64,000 nt of DNA from an uncultured Marinilabiliaceae bacterium (GTDB lineage Bacteria > Bacteroidota > Bacteroidia > Bacteroidales > Marinilabiliaceae). Each line of letters starts with the position of its first letter. The first letter of the stretch is position 1. Of the stretch, positions 38,435 to 49,644 are shown in pieces. The stretch covers positions 1 through 64,000 of the forward strand of contig CALEUX010000015.1 of assembly GCA_937920475.1 (NCBI GenBank), in the 5' to 3' direction. The translations under genes and the position numbers were made by a program. Under the pieces are notes generated by a model. It saw nothing but the letters and a program-made list of their open reading frames with translations. It was not told the origin of the DNA and did not search any database.

Positions 38435-38657
38435 AGTAACTGTCTAAATTTAGTGTTCTAATTTAATCAAAGACTATTAGAAGTTTAGACCAGCCTACCG
38501 GCAGGCAGGCAAACAAGATTATTAAGTTATTTTGCAGATTTTAAAAATTTTACGTTTTATGTCTATTTCCGATGAACCGGAACACGTGTCTTAAATTCTT
38601 TTCCCGATACTCGGGACTTCGCGTCTATTGTCTTAAAATAATTTTAAATAGTTTCTT
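38435..38657. repeat. Degenerate copy of the ~224-bp inverted-repeat element
   Basis: agtaactgtctaaatt at 38435; imperfect inverted copy aattttaaatagtttct at its right end; TCCCGATACTCGGGA hairpin at 38602; similar length to the 35173 copy. Confidence 0.5.
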
Positions 38658-38861
38658 AGTCTCTATAGACACTAATCAGTTAACTTATTACTTGATTTAA
38701 CAACCATTGTTATTGTAAATTTGTATTGAACAGCATTTCCACAAACTGTCGACCTGCGCACTTCTACAATAAGAGTCTCTGATTTGGACTGAATGATTGA
38801 CCCCTCATAATCTATTCAGGTTCTGCGCCCAAAAAAGATGCAAACTTTAAACTAAAACATT

Positions 38862-39332
38862 ATGCCGGTTAAAATTTTAAAAGATTATCTGGATACCCAC
38901 GGTATTCGTTATCTGAACATCATCCATTCAAAAGCCTATACCATGCAGAAAATAGCAGCACTCTCTCATATTTCCGGAAAGGAAATTGCTAAAGCTGTGA
39001 TGGTTATGGTGGATGGAAAAATGATTATGGCTGTATTACCTGCTTCTACCAGAATAAATTTTTCGGCGTTGAAAAATTTATTGGATGTCCACGAAATAAG
39101 GTTGGCTCACGAAGACGAATTTAAAGATGTTTTCCCCAACTGCGAAGTAGGAGCCATGCCGCCATTTGGAAATTTATGGAACATTCCGGTTTACGTGGCC
39201 GAAAGCCTTACCCGACAGGAGCAGATAGCTTTCAATGCAGGCAATCATCTTGAACTGATTCAGCTGGATTACAAAGACTTTGAGAAATTGGTTCAGCCAA
39301 AGGTTCTGCGCTATTCTTACCAAACTGTTTAA
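38862..39332 (+). CDS. YbaK/EbsC aminoacyl-tRNA deacylase family protein
   Basis: SGKEIAKAVMVMVDGKMIMAVLPASTRINFSALKNLL; CEVGAMPPFGNLWNIPVYV; FNAGNHLELIQLDYKDFEKLVQP. Confidence 0.88.
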   Translation: MPVKILKDYLDTHGIRYLNIIHSKAYTMQKIAALSHISGKEIAKAVMVMVDGKMIMAVLPASTRINFSALKNLLDVHEIRLAHEDEFKDVFPNCEVGAMPPFGNLWNIPVYVAESLTRQEQIAFNAGNHLELIQLDYKDFEKLVQPKVLRYSYQTV

Positions 39333-39422
39333 AAGATAAACATGGAGCCTTCTTAACGGTAAGAAACTAAAAATCATAATTATAGTTTTTTAACCGAACT
39401 TAAGTAATGCTATCGCTCACCT

Positions 39423-39480
39423 TTAATTCCCCTATGGGATGCCAACCTAAGCGTATGGGTTTCCTCCCATGGGGGATTAA
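39423..39480. repeat. Imperfect inverted repeat upstream of leuS
   Basis: ttaattcccctatgggat ... tcccatgggggattaa. Confidence 0.5.
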
Positions 39481-39614
39481 TGGGTAGAGAGAAGAAAAGA
39501 TACCTTAACTAAACCACATTGTTACTCCTAATAAAACAAATTATAACAGATGAAAAACTTTTCCTAAATTCGCGAACTGCAAATAAAGTGGAACGTTTTA
39601 CATTATAACCGGTT

Positions 39615-42401
39615 ATGGAATACAATTTTAGCGAGATTGAAAGTAAATGGCAAAAGTACTGGATTGACAATAAAACCTATAAAACAGAAATCGACGCATC
39701 GCGACCCAAATTTTACGTGCTCGATATGTTTCCATATCCTTCGGGAGCCGGCTTGCATGTAGGGCATCCACTTGGATACATCGCCTCTGATATTTACAGC
39801 CGGTATAAACGACTGAAAGGTTTCAACGTTTTACACCCAATGGGGTACGATGCCTATGGCTTACCTGCCGAACAGTACGCCATACAAACAGGTCAGCACC
39901 CGGCAGTTACCACCGAAAAAAATATTGCCCGATATCGCGAACAACTCGATAAAATTGGATTCTCATACGATTGGGAACGCGAAGTAAAAACCTGCGACCC
40001 TGAATACTACAAGTGGACTCAATGGGCTTTCATAAAAATGTTTGAACATTATTACGATAACGATGCCCAAAAAGCGCTCCCCATCGACCATCTTATTAAG
40101 CGCCTGTCTGATAAAGGAACCTCAGGGCTGAATGCATCGTGCTCAAAAGAAATATCCATAACAGCCAGCCAATGGAACAGCAAAAGCCAAACCGAGCAGC
40201 AGGAAATCCTGTTAAATTACCGTTTGGCTTATTTGGCCGATACAATGGTTAACTGGTGCCCTGCCCTTGGCACTGTACTGGCCAACGACGAAGTAAAGGA
40301 TGGTTTCTCCGTTCGTGGCGGGCATCCGGTTGAGCAAAAACTCATGCGCCAATGGTTACTAAGGGTTTCGGCCTATGCCGAGCGTCTGCTGAATGGGCTC
40401 GACACCATCGATTGGAGCGATTCGCTAAAAGAAATTCAGCGCAACTGGATTGGCCGTTCCGAAGGTGCCGAAATGGTTTTCCCCATCAAAAACTCTGATG
40501 TTAAAATGGAGATTTTTACCACGCGTGCCGACACAGTTTTTGGCGTTACTTTTATGGTTTTAGCTCCCGAAAGTGAGTTGGTATGGCAAATAACCACGCC
40601 CGAACACAAATCAGAAGTAGAAGCGTATATTGAAGAAACCAAAAAACGAACCGAAAGAGAGCGGCAATCGGAAGTTAAACGTGTTACCGGCGTTTTTACA
40701 GGAGCATACGCAATTAACCCCCTTTCGAACGAAGAAATTCCGGTTTGGGTAAGCGATTATGTACTGGCGGGCTATGGAACAGGTGCCATTATGGCCGTTC
40801 CCGCGCACGACAGCCGCGACTTTGCTTTTGCCCGAACTTTTAATCTCCCAATTCCACAGGTTGTTGTTCCAAAGGGCGAACAACCTGCCGATACCTCTAA
40901 ATGGGACGATTCTATTGATTCAAAGGAAGGCTATATGATAAATTCCGGTTTTATTAATGGACTGGAAGTGCCCGATGCCATTGAAAAAACCAAACAATAC
41001 ATCACCGAAAAAGGCATAGGAAAAGTAAAAGTTAATTATCGCTTACGCGATGCCATTTTCAGTCGCCAAAGATATTGGGGCGAGCCGTTCCCGGTTTATT
41101 ATAAGGACAACCTCCCCCAAATGCTTCCCTATAACGAATTGCCATTGGAGCTGCCCGAGGTAGATAAGTACTTACCAACCGAAAAGGGTGAACCACCACT
41201 TGGACGCGCCAAAAACTGGCAAACAAAAGATGGTTATCCGCTCGAACTCAATACCATGCCCGGTTTTGCAGGGTCATCGGCCTACTATCTGCGTTATATG
41301 GACCCAAAAAACAACGATGCTCTGGTAAGCACCGAAGCCAACCAATACTGGCAGGATGTTGACCTTTATATTGGTGGTACCGAACATGCCACCGGCCACT
41401 TGGTTTATTCGCGTTTCTGGAATAAATTTTTATTCGATATTGGTATTGTTTCTAAAGATGAGCCTTTTAAAAAGCTTGTTAACCAAGGAATGATTCAAGG
41501 GCGCTCCAATTTTGTTTACCGCATAAAAGGCTCCAATAAATTTGTATCTCTGGGATTAAAAGACGGGTACGACACAACTCCTATTCATGTGGATGTTAAC
41601 ATAGTACATAACGATGTATTGGATTTGGATGCCTTTAAATCGTGGAACCCGGAATATAAAAATGCCGAGTTTATTCTCGAAAACGGCAAATACATCTGCG
41701 GATGGGCCGTTGAAAAAATGTCGAAATCGATGTTCAATGTGGTGAACCCCGATACCATTGTAGAACAATATGGGGCCGACACACTTAGGCTTTACGAAAT
41801 GTTTCTTGGCCCCCTGGAGCAATCAAAGCCCTGGGATACAAACGGCATTGACGGGGTTCATAAGTTTCTGCGAAAAACATGGCGGTTATTTGTCGATAAA
41901 GACAATTCCTTAAGATTAACCAACGAGCAACCAACATCAGAAGAACTTAAGGTGCTTCACCGTACCATTAAAAAGACGGCCGACGACGTAGAGCGTTTCT
42001 CATTTAATACAGCCGTGAGCTCGTTTATGATTTGCGTAAACGAATTAACCGACCTGAAATGCAACAAACGGGCAATTCTTGAGCCACTTCTGGTTTTATT
42101 AGCACCCTTTGCCCCGCACATGGCCGAGGAACTATGGCATCGGGTTGGCAACAGCAACACCGTTTGCGATGCTCAATGGCCAACACTCAACGAAGCTTTT
42201 CTTGTTGAAAACAGCTTTATGTACCCAGTTTCATTCAACGGAAAAACAAGGTTTAAACTTGAGTTACCAGCGAATTTGGCAGCACCTGAAATTGAGAAAG
42301 CCGCCCTCGAAAATGAGCAAACCCAAAAATGGACTGAGGGTAAACAGATGAAAAAAATCATTGTTGTACCCGGAAAAATCATCAATATTGTAATCGGATA
42401 A
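39615..42401 (+). CDS. leuS: Leucyl-tRNA synthetase
   Basis: [32 protein letters not shown] (KMSKS); editing domain [20 protein letters not shown]. Confidence 0.97.
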   Translation: MEYNFSEIESKWQKYWIDNKTYKTEIDASRPKFYVLDMFPYPSGAGLHVGHPLGYIASDIYSRYKRLKGFNVLHPMGYDAYGLPAEQYAIQTGQHPAVTTEKNIARYREQLDKIGFSYDWEREVKTCDPEYYKWTQWAFIKMFEHYYDNDAQKALPIDHLIKRLSDKGTSGLNASCSKEISITASQWNSKSQTEQQEILLNYRLAYLADTMVNWCPALGTVLANDEVKDGFSVRGGHPVEQKLMRQWLLRVSAYAERLLNGLDTIDWSDSLKEIQRNWIGRSEGAEMVFPIKNSDVKMEIFTTRADTVFGVTFMVLAPESELVWQITTPEHKSEVEAYIEETKKRTERERQSEVKRVTGVFTGAYAINPLSNEEIPVWVSDYVLAGYGTGAIMAVPAHDSRDFAFARTFNLPIPQVVVPKGEQPADTSKWDDSIDSKEGYMINSGFINGLEVPDAIEKTKQYITEKGIGKVKVNYRLRDAIFSRQRYWGEPFPVYYKDNLPQMLPYNELPLELPEVDKYLPTEKGEPPLGRAKNWQTKDGYPLELNTMPGFAGSSAYYLRYMDPKNNDALVSTEANQYWQDVDLYIGGTEHATGHLVYSRFWNKFLFDIGIVSKDEPFKKLVNQGMIQGRSNFVYRIKGSNKFVSLGLKDGYDTTPIHVDVNIVHNDVLDLDAFKSWNPEYKNAEFILENGKYICGWAVEKMSKSMFNVVNPDTIVEQYGADTLRLYEMFLGPLEQSKPWDTNGIDGVHKFLRKTWRLFVDKDNSLRLTNEQPTSEELKVLHRTIKKTADDVERFSFNTAVSSFMICVNELTDLKCNKRAILEPLLVLLAPFAPHMAEELWHRVGNSNTVCDAQWPTLNEAFLVENSFMYPVSFNGKTRFKLELPANLAAPEIEKAALENEQTQKWTEGKQMKKIIVVPGKIINIVIG

Positions 42402-42471
42402 AATACTGAATCTTTTCAGGTTATAAAATCTGAAAATCAATTCGTTAGTTTCTTTTCGAGTAATGATTTCC

Positions 42472-42502
42472 AAGAGCTAAAGGCCTACTGCTTTTAGCTC
42501 TT
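42472..42502 (+). terminator. Hairpin after leuS, weak T-tract
   Basis: AAGAGCTAAA ... TTTAGCTCTT. Confidence 0.45.
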
Positions 42503-42512
42503 GTTACATTGA

Positions 42513-43394
42513 ATGATTTTAAATCTCAAAAATATGACCTTTACACAAGTGCGTAAGGAATTCCAATCCTACTTTATGATTACCCTCGGATTGGGTATCA
42601 GCTCAATAGGATGGGCTGGCTTTATTATTCCATCAAAAATTATTGGCGGTGGAATAACCGGAGTTTCCACAGTAATATACTATCTGGCCGGCTGGGACAT
42701 AGGTTTAATGTCGTTTATCATGAACTCCATCCTTATTTTGCTTGCAATTAAGGTTATTGGAGCATCTTTTGGATTTAAAACCATTTATGCAGTGGTTATT
42801 TTCTCACTATTACTTTCGTTAATTACCCGATATTTTCCGGAGCCTCTTCTGGCAGAAAAAATGATGGCTACCCTTACCGGAAGTATTCTGGCTGGGTTCG
42901 GCGGAAGTCTTGTGTTGCTAAACGGCGGAAGCACCGGTGGCACTGAAATCATTGCCCTGATGATTAACAAATACAAAAACATTAGTTTAGGGCGATTGCT
43001 GCTAACGCTCGATTCCATCGTTATTGCTTCATCATTTCTATTGTTCCAATCCATTGAAACTATGGTATATGGATTTATGACTATGGCTATTTTTGCTTAC
43101 ACTATCGATTTGGCCATCAGCGGAACCAAGCAAACTGTTCAGATTTTTATCTTCTCGAAAAAACATGATGAATTGCAACATCATATCATTCATATTGCCA
43201 AACGAGGGTTAACCATTCTTCCTGGTCAGGGTGGGTATACCGGCGAACCGGTTAATGTACTAATGGTTATAGCCCGAAAAAATGAGTCTCATATTATTCT
43301 TCGAATTATTAAGCAAATCGACCCGGAGGCTTTTATCACCATGGGCAACGTAATGGGAGTTTATGGCAAAGGTTTTGATTCCATAAAAGGATAA
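42513..43394 (+). CDS. YitT family membrane protein (DUF2179)
   Basis: GLGISSIGWAGFIIPSKIIGGGITGVSTVIYYL; GGSLVLLNGGSTGGTEIIALMINKY; ITMGNVMGVYGKGF. Confidence 0.9.
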   Translation: MILNLKNMTFTQVRKEFQSYFMITLGLGISSIGWAGFIIPSKIIGGGITGVSTVIYYLAGWDIGLMSFIMNSILILLAIKVIGASFGFKTIYAVVIFSLLLSLITRYFPEPLLAEKMMATLTGSILAGFGGSLVLLNGGSTGGTEIIALMINKYKNISLGRLLLTLDSIVIASSFLLFQSIETMVYGFMTMAIFAYTIDLAISGTKQTVQIFIFSKKHDELQHHIIHIAKRGLTILPGQGGYTGEPVNVLMVIARKNESHIILRIIKQIDPEAFITMGNVMGVYGKGFDSIKG

Positions 43395-43531
43395 ATAAAA
43401 CCTAAAACCATTCAAAAGCTTTGTCCAAACTGACTTTTTTTTTATTTTAGGCGGTTGGAACTCCGGTATCCAAAAAAAATCATGTTTAACCGGAGTAATG
43501 AATTGTCATTTTCAAAATATCAAACCCGCTG

Positions 43532-44842
43532 ATGAAGAAGATTTTAATAACACTTGGCATATTAGTACTGATAATTATTGCTTCAACATTATACGTAAGG
43601 CATTGGAAGGCTGTTAATGATCTGGATGCTGCCTTGTCGGACTCCTTGTTGATGGTCGATTTTCCGCCGCCACCGCCGCCAGCAAGGTTATATGGTTTTA
43701 TCGAAGACTCTTTTCATATTGAACGTGATATCGTTGGACGAAACCAGAATCTGGCCTCCATTCTGCTGTCTCAAAAAATCGAATATGCCGTTATTCATCA
43801 ATTGGCCGAAAACAGCAAGGATGTTTTTGATGTAAGACGAATCCGCTCCGGTAATAAAACCACCATCTTTTTCAACAGAGATTCACTGCAAACACCCGCC
43901 TATTTTGTATATGAAATTGACAATACCGATTACCTGATAATGTCGCTTCAGGGAAATTTGGAGGTAACCCGTCACCAAAAATCAATTGAAATTATCAGAA
44001 AAGAAGGCGGCGGTATTATTAATTCTTCACTTTGGAATGCCATCAGTCAGAATAATCTGAACCCAATGCTGGCCATCGAACTCTCAGAAATTTATGCTTG
44101 GACAGTCGACTTCTTTGGCATTGAAAAAGGTGATAATTTTCGCGTCATTTACGACGAATCGTACGTTGAAGGAACCTCCATTGGTATATCAACCATTCAT
44201 GCAGCCCTTTTTAATCATCGCGGCCAGTCGTTTTATGCATTCCGTTATAAGGAAGACAGTACCTGGAACTTTTTCGACGATAAAGGCCTAAGTCTGCGAA
44301 AAGCATTTTTAAAAGCGCCACTAAAGTTTGCCCGTATCAGCAGCCGTTTTAGCCATAACAGGTTTCATCCGGTGCTGAAGATAAACCGGGCCCATCATGG
44401 AATTGATTATGCTGCCCCCGAAGGAACACCTGTTTATGCCATTGGAGATGGACGTATTACTCACCGGGGATGGGACCCTAAAGGTGGTGGTAACTTTATT
44501 AAAATTACCCATAACAGCGTGTATTCAACAGTTTACATGCACCTTTCAGGCTTTGCTAAAGACATTGCCAAAGGACAAGCTGTAAAACAGGGCCAATTGA
44601 TAGGCTATGTTGGGAAAACTGGTTTGGCCACAGGCCCACATCTCGATTTCAGAGTTTATAAAAACGGTAGTCCCGTTGACCCTTTAAAAATTGAAGCCCC
44701 CCCCGTTGACCCGGTAAAAGAAGAGAATATGCCTCAATTTCTATACTTTATCGCACCTCTGAAAGCTGAAATTGATACGGTAGCCATTGAACCAATTAGT
44801 CAGAGTAACGAAATTATTGAAGTCCAAGAAGTTTCAGAATAA
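43532..44842 (+). CDS. M23 family peptidoglycan metallopeptidase
   Basis: HHGIDYAAPEGTPVYAIGDGRIT; GGGNFIKITHNSVYSTVYMHLS; GLATGPHLDFRVY. Confidence 0.93.
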   Translation: MKKILITLGILVLIIIASTLYVRHWKAVNDLDAALSDSLLMVDFPPPPPPARLYGFIEDSFHIERDIVGRNQNLASILLSQKIEYAVIHQLAENSKDVFDVRRIRSGNKTTIFFNRDSLQTPAYFVYEIDNTDYLIMSLQGNLEVTRHQKSIEIIRKEGGGIINSSLWNAISQNNLNPMLAIELSEIYAWTVDFFGIEKGDNFRVIYDESYVEGTSIGISTIHAALFNHRGQSFYAFRYKEDSTWNFFDDKGLSLRKAFLKAPLKFARISSRFSHNRFHPVLKINRAHHGIDYAAPEGTPVYAIGDGRITHRGWDPKGGGNFIKITHNSVYSTVYMHLSGFAKDIAKGQAVKQGQLIGYVGKTGLATGPHLDFRVYKNGSPVDPLKIEAPPVDPVKEENMPQFLYFIAPLKAEIDTVAIEPISQSNEIIEVQEVSE

Positions 44843-45383
44843 CTGTGGGATAATATTCATATTCCAGCTTGTGAACTTTTTGCGCCAATGATGAAGCATC
44901 ATCACTTGATGTAACTTCGCATCTGGCCTGATGAATAATATCACCTTCATCATAAGCCTCATTCACATAATGAATGGTTATTCCCGATTCCGTTTCTGTA
45001 TTTTCAATAACGGCCTTATGAACATGTTCGCCATACATTCCTTTGCCGCCGTACTTAGGCAATAAGGCAGGATGTATGTTAATAATGCGCCCTGGAAATG
45101 CTTTTACTATTTTTGATGGCACCAACCATAAAAAACCTGCCAAAATAATTAAATCGGGTTGACAAGTTGTTAAAAAATTCAGAACTTCATTTGAGTGATA
45201 AAACGCATTTTTATCGAATACTAATGTTTTGACATTCAATGACTCAGCACGTTTCAACACATACGCATCCGGGTTATTGGATACCACACATGAAACCTTT
45301 GCCCCCCCATTTGCGTTTATTACCCGGATAATATTTTCGGCATTGCTTCCGGAACCCGATGCAAATATTATTATATTTTTCAT
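44814..45383 (-). CDS. purN: Phosphoribosylglycinamide formyltransferase
   Basis: IIIFASGSGSNAENII; IILAGFLWLVPSKIVKAFPGRIINIHPALLPKYGGKGMYG; start at ATG 45383 rather than 45509. Confidence 0.94.
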   Translation of the reverse strand: MKNIIIFASGSGSNAENIIRVINANGGAKVSCVVSNNPDAYVLKRAESLNVKTLVFDKNAFYHSNEVLNFLTTCQPDLIILAGFLWLVPSKIVKAFPGRIINIHPALLPKYGGKGMYGEHVHKAVIENTETESGITIHYVNEAYDEGDIIHQARCEVTSSDDASSLAQKVHKLEYEYYPTVILKLLGLQ

Positions 45384-45555
45384 TTTTAATACATTACAGC
45401 TGCTTACCAGCTCGTTTTCAACATCAAAAATAGAAAAAAACACCCCCTGATCACAATTTCCTTCAAGGAATATTTGATTTATTATAGGCAAATCTTTTTC
45501 TTTGCACAATTATTTTTAAAACCAAAATTGAATTATTAACTTAAAATTTAAAGCT

Positions 45556-45792
45556 ATGTCAGACATTGCATCAAGAGTAAAAGCAATTATTGTAGACAAG
45601 TTGGGAGTTGACGAAACCGAAGTTACTCCAGAGGCTAGCTTCACCAACGATCTGGGTGCTGACTCTCTTGACACTGTTGAACTGATCATGGAGTTCGAAA
45701 AAGAATTCAACATTGCTATTCCCGACGATCAGGCTGAAAACATCGGCACCGTTGGTGACGCAATCGCTTACATCGAAGAGAACGCCAAGTAA
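45556..45792 (+). CDS. acpP: Acyl carrier protein
   Basis: [26 protein letters not shown] 4-phosphopantetheine site. Confidence 0.97.
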   Translation: MSDIASRVKAIIVDKLGVDETEVTPEASFTNDLGADSLDTVELIMEFEKEFNIAIPDDQAENIGTVGDAIAYIEENAK

Positions 45793-45822
45793 GACAGTAA
45801 GTTAAATTTCTGAAAAGTAATT

Positions 45823-47073
45823 ATGGAGTTAAAAAGAGTAGTAGTAACGGGATTAGGAACCATTTGCCCCATAGGCAAAACCATTGATGAGTATTGGACC
45901 AGCCTAGTAAATGGTGTAAGTGGTGCCGCACCGATCACTCGATTTGACACCACCAATTTCAAAACAAAATTTGCTTGCGAGGTAAAGGATTATAATCCTG
46001 TGGATTACTTCGATCGTAAAGAAGTAAAAAAACTTGACTTGTTTGCTCAGTTTGCCATGATAGCAGCTGAGCAGGCAATTCAGGATTCCGGATTAAGCCT
46101 TGAAAACGTTGACCCTGATGAGGCTGGCGTTATCTGGGGAGCCGGAATTGGCGGGATTATTACATTCCAGGAAGAAATTAAAGGATTTGTTGAAAATAAT
46201 GGGGTTCCCCGTTTCAGCCCGTTCTTTATACCCAAAATGATTTCCGACATTGCCGCCGGCCAGATTTCTATGAAATATGGATTTCGCGGACCAAATTACG
46301 GAACCGTTTCAGCCTGTGCTTCTTCAACCCATGCCATTGCCGATGCTTTTAACCTGATTCGTTTAGGTAAAGCAAAAGTGTTTATTACCGGCGGGTCAGA
46401 AGCAGCCATTAACGAGGCTGGAGTTGGAGGCTTTAATGCCCTTCAGGCTCTTTCTACCCGCAACGACGATCCCACAACGGCCTCCCGTCCGTTCGACAAA
46501 GATCGGGATGGTTTTGTTATGGGCGAAGGTGGCGGTGCGCTTATTCTAGAAGATTACGATTACGCTGTAAGCAGAGGTGCTAAAATTTATTGTGAAATAG
46601 TTGGTTCTGGCATGACTGCCGATGCCCATCACCTCACAGCGCCACACCCCGACGGACTGGGTGCTGCAAAAGTTATGGAAAACGCTTTGCGCGATGGAAA
46701 CATTGCGCTTGAAGAGGTTGACTATATTAACGTACACGGCACTTCAACGCCATTGGGCGATATTGCTGAGCCAAAAGCCATTCAAAAAGTTTTTGGCGAT
46801 CATGCTTACAAATTGAATATCAGCGCCACAAAATCAATGACTGGTCACTTGTTGGGTGCCGCTGGCGCTGTTGAAGCTATTGCTTCCATTCTCGCAATCA
46901 AGGACGGTATAGTGCCTCCTACAATCAACCTGTTCGAAATTGACCCTGAATTGGATAGTAAACTCAACTTTACTTTCCATAAAGCTCAAAAAAGAACAGT
47001 GAAGGTTGCATTGTCAAATACTTTTGGATTTGGTGGACACAACGCATCTGTTGTATTTAAAGCAATTGAGTAA
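45823..47073 (+). CDS. fabF: Beta-ketoacyl-ACP synthase II
   Basis: RVVVTGLGTICPIG; TVSACASSTHAIADAF; NVHGTSTPLGD; TKSMTGHLLGAAGAVEA; NTFGFGGHNASVVF. Confidence 0.96.
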   Translation: MELKRVVVTGLGTICPIGKTIDEYWTSLVNGVSGAAPITRFDTTNFKTKFACEVKDYNPVDYFDRKEVKKLDLFAQFAMIAAEQAIQDSGLSLENVDPDEAGVIWGAGIGGIITFQEEIKGFVENNGVPRFSPFFIPKMISDIAAGQISMKYGFRGPNYGTVSACASSTHAIADAFNLIRLGKAKVFITGGSEAAINEAGVGGFNALQALSTRNDDPTTASRPFDKDRDGFVMGEGGGALILEDYDYAVSRGAKIYCEIVGSGMTADAHHLTAPHPDGLGAAKVMENALRDGNIALEEVDYINVHGTSTPLGDIAEPKAIQKVFGDHAYKLNISATKSMTGHLLGAAGAVEAIASILAIKDGIVPPTINLFEIDPELDSKLNFTFHKAQKRTVKVALSNTFGFGGHNASVVFKAIE

Positions 47074-47101
47074 CACTGTGTTTAAACACATTCTGATATC
47101 T

Positions 47102-47827
47102 ATGAAACTTCTTCCTCACCCGGGGAAGAAGTTTTATAGTTTGGTAAAAAAGATAACAGGAGTTAAGCCAAAGAATATCTCCTACTATCATCTGGCTTTC
47201 CAACATAAATCCTTAATGCGAAAAGACCAGAGCGGACAACCTGTGAACAACGAGCGGCTTGAATTTTTAGGCGATGCCGTTTTGGGGTCGGTTGTAGCAC
47301 ACGAGCTTTTCAAACGATTTCCTCATCTCGACGAAGGTTCGCTTACCAAAATGCGATCGCGGATTGTTAACCGCAATAATATGAATCGAATCGCATTAAA
47401 AATGGGACTCGATAAGGTTATCAAAACCCAGCCCCTCAACGATATGGCTCAAACCCATATCCCCGGTGATGCCCTTGAAGCCTTAATTGGGGCCATTTAC
47501 ATGGATCTGGGGCACGAAAAAGCCACAACATTTATTTATCGTAAAATATTATCAGAACAAACCGACTTCTCTGTAATAGCAGAGAATGATACCAATTATA
47601 AATCCCTGCTCATTGAATGGGGACAAAAGAATCGGTGCTCGGTTCATTTTGTAACCGAAGAATACCCCGACCAGTTACCTGGAGGTTTGGGTTTTATTGC
47701 GCGTGCACTCATTAACCATCAGATAATGGGAGAAGGTAAAGGCGCTTCGAAAAAAGAAGCCCAGCAAAATGCAGCCTGCCAGGCTCTGGATAATGTGGCT
47801 AAATTTCAGGGGATATCTTTCAATTAA
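47102..47827 (+). CDS. rnc: Ribonuclease III
   Basis: NERLEFLGDAVLGSVVAHELF; PGDALEALIGAIYMDLG; dsRBD C-terminus GASKKEAQQNAACQAL; ATG at 47102 avoids overlap with fabF. Confidence 0.93.
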   Translation: MKLLPHPGKKFYSLVKKITGVKPKNISYYHLAFQHKSLMRKDQSGQPVNNERLEFLGDAVLGSVVAHELFKRFPHLDEGSLTKMRSRIVNRNNMNRIALKMGLDKVIKTQPLNDMAQTHIPGDALEALIGAIYMDLGHEKATTFIYRKILSEQTDFSVIAENDTNYKSLLIEWGQKNRCSVHFVTEEYPDQLPGGLGFIARALINHQIMGEGKGASKKEAQQNAACQALDNVAKFQGISFN

Positions 47828-48045
47828 AAATTGACTTAGCACAGGCTTTAACGCTGATTTTTAGGGTCATTTCATACTCTACATCAACCATAATCACCCA
47901 ATCCATCTATAAATTTTAATAATTCGAAATGATTGTTGGCAATTTTTAAATGTTAAACAAATTAAAACTGCTGATAATCAATAGAATCGAGTTAATTAAT
48001 GTTAAATAGAGTGTTTATTATTGCCAAGCAATTATTTTTGCATTT

Positions 48046-49644
48046 ATGAGCAGAAGGTTTATTCAGATTTTAATAGTTGTAATATCCATAACACTGGTAG
48101 GATTAATCTATATCCAAACCATGTGGATTCATAATGCAACGCGTATAAAAGAAGAACACTTTGATCAAATGGTTCGGCAAGCCATTGATCAGGTTGTGAC
48201 ACGCCTTGAAATGAATGAAACTTCCATGTTGGGTGCCCAACTGGATTTGAATCCGTTTATCAATCTTCCCCCTCAATTACAAAAAGAAAATAAATACTTT
48301 TCGGGTAAGCAAACGCCATCTGAAACCAACCTTCTACAATACGATATATCGGTTGATTTTTCCATTCAAGGGGCACACATGAGTACCCGCCTGTCGACTT
48401 ACCAGAGTGATACTCTTGTTTTTAGCTACCAGGAGCGTACGCCAATGGTTTTTAACCCTCAGGATAATGTAGATCCGCTTTCGCATGCACTTAACAACAT
48501 GCAGAAACAACTACGGAATAAATTGGGTGAACAGGGTGGGCGTATTATGAAAGATATACTGATTAGCGACAAGCCTATACAAGAACGTGTCAATCGTGAC
48601 ATGCTGGATGTATCACTTTTGCAAGCATTTGAAGACCGAGGTATCAAGCTCCCCTTCGAGTTCGGAGTTTATGATTCGCGTGGGATTTTAGTAACCTCCA
48701 CCACTTCGTTTAAGAAGGATGATGCCTCCACCGCTTACCAAAAGCAACTTTTTCCCAACGATGTGCATCCAAAAGCCAACCACATATTGGTTTATTTCCC
48801 TAAAAGACCTAACTTTATCATGGAGTCGATGGGGATGGTGCTGCCCACTGTGGTGTTTACGCTGGTGATGATTTTGTCGTCGATATTAACACTGGTTATT
48901 ATTGTTCGGCAAAAGAAACTTGATGAAATTAAAAACGATTTCATCAATAACATGACCCACGAGTTTAAAACACCCATATCAACCATTTCGCTGGCATCGC
49001 AAATGCTAAAGGATTCAACGGTATCCAAAACACCATCTACTTTGCAGCATATATCAGGTGTAATACAGGACGAAAGTAAAAGACTTAGTTTTCAGGTTGA
49101 AAAAGTGCTACAAATGGCTATCTTTGACAAGGGAAAAGCCAGCCTGAAAACCAAGGAGCTTGACATTAACGAATTGGTGCATGGCGTTGTTAACAGTTTC
49201 CGGATAAAAGTGGAAACCAAAAACGGAAAAATTATTGAGAAATTAGAAGCAAAAAATGCAATTGCGCATGTTGATGAGGTGCATTTTACAAATGTTATTT
49301 TTAACTTGCTTGATAATGCATTGAAATATCGCCGGGGCACTCCAATTTTCCACATTAAAACCTGGAACCGCGGCTCAGGATTGGTCATTACAGTTCAGGA
49401 CAATGGTCTTGGCATATCAAAAGATAACCTGAAACGGATTTTTGAGAAGTTTTACCGGGTGCCCACCGGAAATATTCACAATGTAAAGGGATTTGGACTT
49501 GGCTTGGCTTATGTGAAAAAAATAGTTGAAGATCATAGTGGCACCATAAAAGTAGAAAGCGAACTGAATGTTGGAACTAAATTCGAAATATTTATACCCC
49601 TTAAAAGCAACAAGGAATGGAAAAAGAATATAAGATTCTCCTGA
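48046..49644 (+). CDS. Sensor histidine kinase (RprX-like)
   Basis: NDFINNMTHEFKTPISTISLASQML H-box; VIFNLLDNALKYR N-box; GFGLGLAYVKKIVEDHSG. Confidence 0.94.
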   Translation: MSRRFIQILIVVISITLVGLIYIQTMWIHNATRIKEEHFDQMVRQAIDQVVTRLEMNETSMLGAQLDLNPFINLPPQLQKENKYFSGKQTPSETNLLQYDISVDFSIQGAHMSTRLSTYQSDTLVFSYQERTPMVFNPQDNVDPLSHALNNMQKQLRNKLGEQGGRIMKDILISDKPIQERVNRDMLDVSLLQAFEDRGIKLPFEFGVYDSRGILVTSTTSFKKDDASTAYQKQLFPNDVHPKANHILVYFPKRPNFIMESMGMVLPTVVFTLVMILSSILTLVIIVRQKKLDEIKNDFINNMTHEFKTPISTISLASQMLKDSTVSKTPSTLQHISGVIQDESKRLSFQVEKVLQMAIFDKGKASLKTKELDINELVHGVVNSFRIKVETKNGKIIEKLEAKNAIAHVDEVHFTNVIFNLLDNALKYRRGTPIFHIKTWNRGSGLVITVQDNGLGISKDNLKRIFEKFYRVPTGNIHNVKGFGLGLAYVKKIVEDHSGTIKVESELNVGTKFEIFIPLKSNKEWKKNIRFS

